A DNA stretch of 64,000 nucleotides from Gammaproteobacteria bacterium (GTDB lineage Bacteria > Pseudomonadota > Gammaproteobacteria > Steroidobacterales > Woeseiaceae): assembly GCA_029884455.1 (NCBI GenBank), contig JAOUHU010000002.1, forward strand, positions 1-64,000, in the 5' to 3' direction. Under the pieces are notes generated by a model. It worked only from the letters and a program-made list of their open reading frames with translations, did no database searches and was not told the DNA's origin. How positions within the stretch are numbered: position 1 is the first letter of the stretch; each line of letters starts with the position of its first letter. Shown piece by piece: positions 57,783 to 64,000 of this stretch. The position numbers and the translations under genes are program-made.

Positions 57783-58397
57783 TCAAAGGTCAATATGCAT
57801 GCGCACCAGGTCTGCCAGTGACCGGGCCTGCATCTTTTCCATGACCCGGGCGCGGTGGATCTCAACGGTACGTTGGCTGACACCGAGCTCAAACGCGATA
57901 ACCTTGTTTGGCTTCCCCGTCACGACCAGGTCGAAAACCTGCCGTTCGCGTTTGGTCAGTTTTTCGAGCCGCTGCTCGATGTTCGCGTGCTGCTCGAACT
58001 CTGCCCGGCGTTGCTTGTCGGTCTGCAGCGCAAAACGTATGCGATCCAGCAACTCCTGGTCGCGGAAGGGCTTGAGGATGAAATCGACCGCGCCTTTCTG
58101 CATCGCTTCGACCGCCATCGGCACGTCGCCGTGACCGGTAATGAAAATGACCGGCAAAGTGCTGCCGCGGGCTATCAGCTCGTCCTGCAGCTCCAGGCCG
58201 CCGAGACCGGGCATGCGAATATCGAGCACCAGGCAACCCGCGCGGCACTGTGGCTCCTTTTCCAGAAACTGATCCGCGGATGCAAAAATCTCGTGCCGCA
58301 GGTTTACCGACTCCATGAGCGCCTGCATTGCGTAGCGAATCATCGGGTCGTCATCCACAATGTAAACGGCTTGCGATTGGGCTGAATTCTCGGTCAT
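57783..58397 (-). CDS. FixJ/NarL-class response regulator
   Basis: This 204-residue regulator has an N-terminal receiver (VYIVDDDPMIR, phospho-acceptor Asp59 in LVLDIRMPG, VIFITGHGDVPMAVEAMQKGA) and a C-terminal LuxR helix-turn-helix (LTKRERQVFDLVVTGKPNKVIA, SQRTVEIHRARVMEKM). The receiver closely resembles FixJ/TtrR-type regulators that answer oxygen, nitrate or other respiratory signals. No kinase is directly adjacent; the PAS hybrid kinase at 48571 is the only candidate in the window. Its target genes are unknown. Confidence 0.9.
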   Translation of the reverse strand: MTENSAQSQAVYIVDDDPMIRYAMQALMESVNLRHEIFASADQFLEKEPQCRAGCLVLDIRMPGLGGLELQDELIARGSTLPVIFITGHGDVPMAVEAMQKGAVDFILKPFRDQELLDRIRFALQTDKQRRAEFEQHANIEQRLEKLTKRERQVFDLVVTGKPNKVIAFELGVSQRTVEIHRARVMEKMQARSLADLVRMHIDL

Positions 58398-58519
58398 TTC
58401 CGGTGTGATGATAACTGTCTTGTTGATTATTGAAACAGAGAGCCACTAATTTTGCGAGGGTCAGGCTGTGCCGCCACAGCATGTTCTATGCCACCACGAC
58501 ACCTCATACTACTTGAGGA

Positions 58520-59617
58520 TTAATCGAGCCGCTTGGAGAATCGCAGCGCTGCAGCCGTGATTGCGACCACGGAGAATGCGGCCAGGTAGAGCATCGCGCC
58601 TGGCATGTCGCCGAGACTGGCTTCGCGCAACATGATGCCGCGGGTCAGGCGAATGAAGTGCGTGATCGGCAATGCTTCACCGAGGTACTGCGCGAATTTC
58701 GGCATGCCATCAAAGGGAAACACGAAACCGGAGAGCAGGATCGACGGTAAAATCAGGAAAAAGGTCATCTGCATGGCCTGAAACTGGCTTTTCACGGCCG
58801 TGGACACGAACAATCCCAACGCGAGGTTGGCGGCGATGAACAGCGATGCGGCCAGGTACAGGTCGAGCACGCTGCCGCGAACCGGTACATTAAACAGCAG
58901 GTCGCCAGCCAGCAGGATGACCAGCAGCTGAATCAGCCCGATCACGATATAGGGCACGACTTTGCCGAGCATGAGTTCGGCCGACGACACCGGTGTATTG
59001 ATCAGCAGTTCCAGGTTACCGAGCTCGCGTTCGCGCACGATGGCAACGGCCGTAAATATCATCATGGTCATGGTCAGGATGACGCCGATCAGGCCGGGAA
59101 TGACGTTGACCGGCGTGCGCCGTTCCGGATTGAAGTAGGCGCGGATTTCGATCTGTTCAAGCCGTTGCTTTTCCCGGCCGGTGTCGAAGGAGAGCGGCAT
59201 ATTGCGCAGGGCATCGGCGATGCCGCCGATCGTCGGGTCACTGCCGTCGACCAGGATGTGTGCGGCGGCGCGCTCCGGGTCGACGATGCGACGATCGAAA
59301 TCAGGCGGAATGGCAATACCAATGGAAATTTTTCCGGCGCGCAGCAAGTTCTCGAGATCACGAGCCGTATTGACACGCTGGTCAATCCGCGTCACCTGGG
59401 TTTGCTCAAGCCGTGCGATGAATTCGCGCGACAGGTGCGAGTTTGCCTCGTCCGCGACTGCCGTGGTGATATTGCGCACGTCGGTATTGATGGCGTAGCC
59501 GAACAACAGTATCTGCAGCAGCGGAATACCGATGATCATGGCAAACGTGAGGCGGTCGCGGCGCATTTGCAGCGTTTCCTTGCGCATCACCGCAGCCAGG
59601 CGGGACAGGGCACTCAT
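58520..59617 (-). CDS. ABC-2 type transporter permease
   Basis: This 365-residue protein has one N-terminal membrane helix (FAMIIGIPLLQILLFGYAI), a large soluble loop, and five C-terminal helices including VIPGLIGVILTMTMMIFTAVAIVRERELG, shortened here to IVRERELGNLELL, the ABC-2 hallmark. It resembles YhhJ/YbhR-type exporters. It is the permease of a drug- or toxin-export system with the ATPase whose gene stop overlaps its ATG (ATGA). Only one permease gene is seen, so the channel is likely a homodimer. The substrate is unknown. Confidence 0.9.
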   Translation of the reverse strand: MSALSRLAAVMRKETLQMRRDRLTFAMIIGIPLLQILLFGYAINTDVRNITTAVADEANSHLSREFIARLEQTQVTRIDQRVNTARDLENLLRAGKISIGIAIPPDFDRRIVDPERAAAHILVDGSDPTIGGIADALRNMPLSFDTGREKQRLEQIEIRAYFNPERRTPVNVIPGLIGVILTMTMMIFTAVAIVRERELGNLELLINTPVSSAELMLGKVVPYIVIGLIQLLVILLAGDLLFNVPVRGSVLDLYLAASLFIAANLALGLFVSTAVKSQFQAMQMTFFLILPSILLSGFVFPFDGMPKFAQYLGEALPITHFIRLTRGIMLREASLGDMPGAMLYLAAFSVVAITAAALRFSKRLD

Positions 59618-60555
59618 GCGGCGCGCCGCTCGGGCTTAAGAGTGACCGCGACGAAGACGTCTTCGAGCGACGCTTCTGCCGTGTGTGTATCTGCGGCAAT
59701 GCCGGCTCTGGCGAGCTCGCTCTGCACCATGCCCAGCGGATCCGCTACCGATTCCGGAATCAGGATGCGCAGCCGCATGCCGAGCTGGGTGACGCTGGCG
59801 ACGACAGCCAGTTGATTAATGACCGTCTGCGCGCGGTAGGGATCCTCGGCCAGCACCTCGACGATGCTCATGCCGGTGCTGCGCTGCAGGTCGCGGGGCG
59901 TGCCATCCGCCACCTTGATGCCGCGATCCAGAATAGCGAGGCGATGGCAACGCTCCGCTTCGTCCATGTAGTGCGTCGAAACGAGAATGGTCGTGCCGGC
60001 GGCAGCGAGACGAAACAGGTTGGCCCAGAAGTCGCGGCGGCTTTGCGGATCAACGGCGCTGGTTGGCTCGTCGAGCAGCAGCAGCTCCGGTTTATGCAAC
60101 ACGGCGCAGGCCAGGGCGAGACGCTGCTTTTGTCCGCCACTCATGGTACCGGCGAATTGCCGGCGCTGTTCGGTGAGGTCGTATTTCTGCAGCAACTCAT
60201 CGATGCGCGTTGCACGCAGACTCTTTTGATAGGAATAGATCTCGGCAATGAACTGCAGATTCTCAAGTACTGTCAGGTCGCCAAACAGCGAGAATTTTTG
60301 CGTCATGTAGCCGATGTTCGGTTTCAGTTCCCTGGCCTGTTTCGGGATTTCGAGGCCGAGCACATCGGCTTGTCCCTCGCTCGGCGTCAGCAGGCCGCAT
60401 AACATCCGGATCGTGGTTGATTTGCCCGAGCCATTGGGCCCGAGAAAGCCGTAAATTGATGCGCGCGGGACATCGAGGTCGAGCTGGTCAACGGCGCGCA
60501 GGCTGCCAAACTGCTTGGAAAGGCCGCGCGCCTTGATCGCGAGTTGTTCAGTCAT
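59614..60555 (-). CDS. ABC transporter ATP-binding protein
   Basis: This 313-residue ATPase has Walker A (GPNGSGKSTTIRML), the signature MSGGQKQRLALA and Walker B (ELLLLDEPTSAVD), with a C-terminal regulatory extension after about residue 220. It energises the adjacent ABC-2 permease. Start ATG 60555 lies within the last codons of the HlyD gene (8-base overlap); eight further codons upstream are open but unsupported. Confidence 0.92.
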   Translation of the reverse strand: MTEQLAIKARGLSKQFGSLRAVDQLDLDVPRASIYGFLGPNGSGKSTTIRMLCGLLTPSEGQADVLGLEIPKQARELKPNIGYMTQKFSLFGDLTVLENLQFIAEIYSYQKSLRATRIDELLQKYDLTEQRRQFAGTMSGGQKQRLALACAVLHKPELLLLDEPTSAVDPQSRRDFWANLFRLAAAGTTILVSTHYMDEAERCHRLAILDRGIKVADGTPRDLQRSTGMSIVEVLAEDPYRAQTVINQLAVVASVTQLGMRLRILIPESVADPLGMVQSELARAGIAADTHTAEASLEDVFVAVTLKPERRAA

Positions 60556-61504
60556 GCAATTCGACCTCGACCGGTACACCGTCCGGCAGGCGTTGGCCGT
60601 CGAATTCGAGTTCGACTTTGGCCTCGTAGCTGAGATGGTGGCGATCGCGTTCGGTCAGGGCAAAATAGGGCGTGAACATCGCCTCACTCGCGACCCAGCG
60701 TACGCGGCCGTTCAGGCCCTGTTGCAGGCCATCGACAAACACGGTGGCCGTGTCACCGGCGCGAACGTGAACCCGCGCCTCCTCGGCGACGTACACCTGC
60801 GCATACGGCTGCGTCGCCGGCAGCAGCACCATGACCGGCTGGCCCGGAGCCGGCCGCTCGCCGACTTCGAACAGTCGGCTGTCGACCAGGCCGGCAAGCG
60901 GTGCATGCGCATCCAGTCGCTCGAGATCGACGGCCAACTGCTGACGTCGTGCCGCCGCCTGCATTACGGCCTGCTCGGCTTGCGCCAATTCTTCCACGGT
61001 GGTGCCGTTAAGCAGCTCTTCCAGCTGGGCACGACGTAGTGCGTGGTTCGCCGCAGCGGCATCGAGCGCCGCCCTGGTACGGTCGAGGAGATCGGGCGAG
61101 GCCAGCTCGCGCGCGTAAATTTCCTGCACGCGCGCGTATTCGGACTCTCGAAATTCAAGTTCTTTCAGGGCGCCGGCGACGTTGGCGCGGGCGGCCGCTA
61201 TTTGCTCGCTGCGCGGCCCGCGCGTCAGTTCGTCGAGACGTGCCTGCAACTGTCGAACGGTTGCTTCGGCTTCCGCGAGACGCGCTGTCGCGCGACGCGC
61301 ATCCTGGCGAAACAGCAGCTGGCCTGCGGCAACAGATTCACCCTCGGCAACCAGGATTTCAATAATCGGCTCGGACGTCTCGACACTGAGTTCGACGCGG
61401 TCGGACGCGAGCTGACCAACAAAGCGGCGTGTTTTCGCATCAGGATCGCAGGCCGCCAGAAAGAGGACCAAATGAGTAAGAATTAATGCGATTCGAATAT
61501 TCAT
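60548..61504 (-). CDS. HlyD-family membrane fusion lipoprotein
   Basis: This protein of about 318 residues starts with a lipoprotein signal (IRIALILTHLVLFLAAC), then two biotinyl-lipoyl half-motifs flanking a long alanine- and glutamate-rich coiled coil (residues about 75-185) and a beta-barrel (PLAGLVDSRLFEVGERPAPG). This is the YbhG/EmrA-type periplasmic adaptor of the export system. It begins in the tetR stop codon (ATGA). No outer-membrane channel gene is present, so a housekeeping TolC would be needed. Confidence 0.9.
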   Translation of the reverse strand: MNIRIALILTHLVLFLAACDPDAKTRRFVGQLASDRVELSVETSEPIIEILVAEGESVAAGQLLFRQDARRATARLAEAEATVRQLQARLDELTRGPRSEQIAAARANVAGALKELEFRESEYARVQEIYARELASPDLLDRTRAALDAAAANHALRRAQLEELLNGTTVEELAQAEQAVMQAAARRQQLAVDLERLDAHAPLAGLVDSRLFEVGERPAPGQPVMVLLPATQPYAQVYVAEEARVHVRAGDTATVFVDGLQQGLNGRVRWVASEAMFTPYFALTERDRHHLSYEAKVELEFDGQRLPDGVPVEVELHD

Positions 61505-62118
61505 GTTGCCGGGCCTTGCAGATGTGTAATCAGCAAATCGATTTGCGTTTCGATCAGCCGCTCTGTGTCGATGGATTGCCTGCCGAAGATCAATTTGAAG
61601 ATCACCGCAAAGACCACGGGCATGACGAACAGGGCGGGCTGCTCGCTGATCGCGCACTGCCGGAATTCGCCGCGCTGTACGCCGCGCCGCAATAACTCGT
61701 CGATCGCGCCCAGTCCGCGCGATACCACGTTGTCCCAGTAGAACTGCACCAGGTCCGGGTGCTTCGGTCCCTCGGCAACCATCAGGCGCACAATGACGCT
61801 GATCGGCGAACCCGGCATTTTCCGCGCGAACTCCAGGAACGGTCCACGCAGAAATTCTTCACTGGACATATCCGAGGTTTCGATGCTCCGGATCAGCGTA
61901 TCGATCCTTGGAATGACGAAACTTCTGACCACCGATTTGAACAGTTCTTCCTTGGTTTTGAAGTACAGGTAAAGCAGGCCCTTGCTGACACCGGCGCGCT
62001 TCGCGACATCGTCGACCCGGGTCGCCGCGTAGCCGTTTTTTGCAAATGCCGCCAGTGCCGCCGCCGTAATTTCCTGCGGCCGGTCCTCCTTGCGACGCTG
62101 AAAGCGTGGTTGACTCAT
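61501..62118 (-). CDS. TetR-family repressor of the ABC export operon
   Basis: This 205-residue regulator has an N-terminal TetR helix-turn-helix (AAFAKNGYAATRVDDVAKRAGVSKGLLYLYF, shortened here to YAATRVDDVAKRAGVSKG) and a variable ligand-binding C-terminal domain. It is first in the operon tetR-hlyD-ABC-permease, each gene overlapping the next. I chose ATG 62118; eleven upstream codons in frame lack support. Two copies of a TGAC...GTCA palindrome in front of it are the probable operators, giving self-repression relieved by an unknown ligand. Confidence 0.9.
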   Translation of the reverse strand: MSQPRFQRRKEDRPQEITAAALAAFAKNGYAATRVDDVAKRAGVSKGLLYLYFKTKEELFKSVVRSFVIPRIDTLIRSIETSDMSSEEFLRGPFLEFARKMPGSPISVIVRLMVAEGPKHPDLVQFYWDNVVSRGLGAIDELLRRGVQRGEFRQCAISEQPALFVMPVVFAVIFKLIFGRQSIDTERLIETQIDLLITHLQGPAT

Positions 62119-62133
62119 GTTCCTGCCTGTTAC

Positions 62134-62175
62134 TGACTCTTGGGTCAGCAACTATACTTAATGACCTGCGGGTCA
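62134..62175. promoter_or_regulatory. Tandem TetR operators and promoter
   Basis: TGACTCTTGGGTCA (62134-62147) and TGACCTGCGGGTCA (62162-62175) share the outer palindrome and the tail GGGTCAGCAA, spaced 28 bases start to start. Between them, on the minus strand, TATAGT (62151-62156) preceded by TTGCTG (62174-62179) with 17 bases of spacing forms a fair sigma-70 promoter for the tetR operon. Operator occupancy would cover both promoter elements. The same sites lie 29-70 bases before ribA on the other strand. Confidence 0.6.
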
Positions 62176-62203
62176 GCAAGCTTTTCGTGCATAATGCGGC
62201 CCC

Positions 62204-63013
62204 ATGTTTACTTACATCGACCCTACCGTCCGCGAGCGCCTGGTTGCTGCGGGCAAGCTGATTCGCATCGACCGCGCGGGCGAGGAATGCGCGCCGGGCG
62301 AAGTGATCGACGGCGATACGATCAGCATTCTCGGCCCGATTCCTTTACCGATTGCCTTCGCCGGCGAGCGTTATAGCGCCGCGTGGTATGCCTGCGTGCG
62401 CAATACCCAGTTGGCGCAAGTGGAGCAACTGGCCGAGACCCTGCGCACGCAAAAAGCACAGGAATCCTTTGCCACACTCGCGACTTCGATGGCGGTCAAC
62501 AGCGTGCTGGTGATCGGCAACCGCAATACCTGGCGCGAGCCGCTGGTGCGCGTGCATTCGAGTTGCCTGACAGGTGATGTGTTTGGTTCCGAGCGCTGCG
62601 AGTGCGGGCCGCAATTGCAATCGGCGATCAGGCTTATTGACGCAGACCCGCAAGGCGGCATGCTGGTGTACATGTCGGGCCACGAGGGTCGCGGCATCGG
62701 CCTCTGGGCGAAAGCCGCGACCTACCTGTTGCAGGATGGCGGCGAAAACACCTACCAGGCGAATCGTTCGCTGGGATTGCCGGACGACTCGCGCGACTTC
62801 AGCGATGCGGCATCATTGATAAAGTATTTTCGCGGCACAGGTCCGTTTCGCCTGCTGACCAACAACCCCAAAAAAGTGGCAGACCTGGAAGCCGAGGGAT
62901 TGCAGAACATCACGCCGGTAAAGCACGTGTTTGGTGTGACCGAGGCGAACAAGCGTTACCTGGCGGCAAAACAGGATTGGGGGCACAGGCTGTCTGAGGA
63001 CGATCTCAAATAA
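62204..63013 (+). CDS. GTP cyclohydrolase II-family protein, long form
   Basis: This 269-residue protein contains the GTP cyclohydrolase II domain: zinc cysteines 121, 132 and 134 in SSCLTGDVFGSERCECG, SGHEGRGIGLWAKA and the C-terminal LLTNNPKKVADLEAEGL. Normal RibA is about 200 residues; here about 90 extra N-terminal residues precede the domain. It is not beside other riboflavin genes. It may be the riboflavin enzyme or a paralogue in another pyrimidine or purine pathway, such as the URC1-type uracil-catabolism proteins, which are also longer. It is divergent from tetR, with 85 bases between. Confidence 0.8.
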   Translation: MFTYIDPTVRERLVAAGKLIRIDRAGEECAPGEVIDGDTISILGPIPLPIAFAGERYSAAWYACVRNTQLAQVEQLAETLRTQKAQESFATLATSMAVNSVLVIGNRNTWREPLVRVHSSCLTGDVFGSERCECGPQLQSAIRLIDADPQGGMLVYMSGHEGRGIGLWAKAATYLLQDGGENTYQANRSLGLPDDSRDFSDAASLIKYFRGTGPFRLLTNNPKKVADLEAEGLQNITPVKHVFGVTEANKRYLAAKQDWGHRLSEDDLK

Positions 63014-63072
63014 GAGCTCGCCCGTATTGTGGGCCTTCCGTGGACAGCCTGATTTCGCGACTGGGTTTGCCG

Positions 63073-64000
63073 CTATGAAGGGCCGCGAGAATCGATGAGG
63101 TCGCGTTCAAATCTCTGAATGGTTTTTGCATCGATCTTGTAAAAGACGATCGCCACAGCGCCGGCAACGGCAAGCCCCGCCGGCATCAGGCTGAACAGGA
63201 AGCGAATACCGGCCAGTGACTGCGGTGATTGAACCTCGTTGGCGACGAATCCGAACCAGCCGAGAATGATGCCCGCAAGTCCTGCGCCGACAGCGAGACC
63301 CAGCTTTTGCGCAAACTGCAGGCTGGAAAACGTCAGGCCCGTGATGCGACGCCCCGTTTTCCATTCGCCGTAGTCAGCGGTGTCCGTGTACATGGCCCAA
63401 ACGAGCGCCGGTGTCGGGCCGATGATCAAGGTACCTACGCAATTGATAGCAACCATTAGCCAGTATTGGTCAGGTGGCGTGAAATAGAAGAGTGCCATGC
63501 TGATCGCATTCAGGACTGTCAACGTGATCAGCAGTGTGCGCTTCTCGAAGTACTTGCACAGCGTCGACGCCAACGCTGTACCTGTAACCATAGCGAACAG
63601 CCCAAGCGACATGAAGACAGCCGTCTTGTCGAAGATCAGAAAAATCGGCGTGCCGTCGTCGCCGACATAGTATTTGAAGTAATACATGATAGTGCCGTTT
63701 CGTACTGCGACATTCATCAGAGTGAAGATCGCCGCAGCAAATAGGGTGACCCACGGACCGTTGCTCAAGAGCGCCCTGAAATCACCTCGAATGTCACTGT
63801 CACTCTGGAGGGGACGAACGCGCTCTTTTGTGGTTGCAAAGCAGACCCAGAACAGTGCCACCGAGGCAACTGCGAAGATCGCCATCGTCAACTTAAAACC
63901 AAGCGCCTCGTTGTCGCCACCGAGGATATTCTTTAGCGGTGAAACAAACGTGCCGATGAGCCAGGCGGCAGCGAATGCGCACATGAAACGGTAGCTGGCA
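63073..64000 (-). CDS. GPH-family sugar/cation symporter, 3' part (gene continues past the window)
   Basis: The last 309 or so codons of an MFS transporter are present; the frame is still open at the right edge, so the N-terminal half lies outside. The DYGEWKTGRRITGLTFSS motif and the ALVWAMYTDTA helix are typical of the glycoside-pentoside-hexuronide (GPH) symporter group. About six hydrophobic segments remain. Its substrate is probably a sugar or glycoside, unverified. Confidence 0.85.
   Translation of the reverse strand, partial: ASYRFMCAFAAAWLIGTFVSPLKNILGGDNEALGFKLTMAIFAVASVALFWVCFATTKERVRPLQSDSDIRGDFRALLSNGPWVTLFAAAIFTLMNVAVRNGTIMYYFKYYVGDDGTPIFLIFDKTAVFMSLGLFAMVTGTALASTLCKYFEKRTLLITLTVLNAISMALFYFTPPDQYWLMVAINCVGTLIIGPTPALVWAMYTDTADYGEWKTGRRITGLTFSSLQFAQKLGLAVGAGLAGIILGWFGFVANEVQSPQSLAGIRFLFSLMPAGLAVAGAVAIVFYKIDAKTIQRFERDLIDSRGPS

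Noticed and set aside
58398-58519. FNR-like site (TTGATTATTGAAAC) near the FixJ-like regulator
   Set aside because: Only one half-site fits; the second half does not match the consensus.

Overview
This window looks like chromosomal DNA from a free-living, respiring gammaproteobacterium. FabA/FabB, a CysB regulator with cysG and cysJIH, HexR-controlled Entner-Doudoroff genes, a complete cbb3 oxidase cluster and a cd1 nitrite reductase fit an aerobic or facultatively denitrifying, probably aquatic or sediment lineage such as the Woeseiaceae/Chromatiales neighbourhood. That placement is an inference from gene content; there is no rRNA in the window. Coding density is very high and many neighbouring genes overlap by 1-8 bases (ATGA, GTGA or TGATG junctions). 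No tRNA, rRNA, insertion sequence, prophage or CRISPR array was found, and no gap between genes exceeds about 220 bases.

Layout. (1) 8-4730: a molybdenum hydroxylase pair of the isoquinoline 1-oxidoreductase type, coupled to a gamma-glutamylputrescine-oxidase-like flavoenzyme, with a MOSC protein alongside. (2) 4712-12994: a sulfur block with metB under a SAM-I riboswitch, cysG, cysB and cysJIH. (3) 13099-20078: an acyl-CoA dehydrogenase with its phosphotransferase partner, a class I glutamine amidotransferase and a 1295-residue HEAT-repeat exported protein. (4) 20225-28270: phenylacetate degradation (paaZ, paaX, paaI, a second thioesterase, paaABCDE). (5) 28267-33213: hexR divergent from zwf-pgl-edd. 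(6) 33279-37541: fabA-fabB, S-formylglutathione hydrolase, and a fusion of a TauE/SafE permease with a subclass B3 metallo-beta-lactamase. (7) 37593-48408: a Sel1 protein, an aldo/keto reductase with a Tat-like leader, then the cytochrome cbb3 cluster ccoNOQP-x-GHIS plus a TauE-like accessory gene and a DUF2189 protein. (8) 48571-58397: a PAS hybrid histidine kinase, a SirB-type membrane protein, a TonB receptor-nirS-porin operon behind a sigma-54-type promoter, a tandem universal stress protein, a DksA/TraR protein and a FixJ-like regulator. (9) 58520-62118: a TetR-controlled HlyD/ABC export system. (10) A GTP cyclohydrolase II homologue and a sugar-type MFS transporter that runs off the right edge.

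The genes combine sulfate and methionine assimilation, aromatic and sugar catabolism through the Entner-Doudoroff route, and microaerobic or nitrite respiration. The most unusual items are: a NirS that carries an additional N-terminal cytochrome c domain and a probable lipoprotein signal, placed between an outer-membrane receptor and a porin; the permease-B3 beta-lactamase fusion; the SAM riboswitch whose 5' edge lies inside the cysG coding sequence and whose leader contains a second copy of the P1 strand; and a dispersed palindromic REPIN-like repeat with two copies, one of them inside the paa operon.
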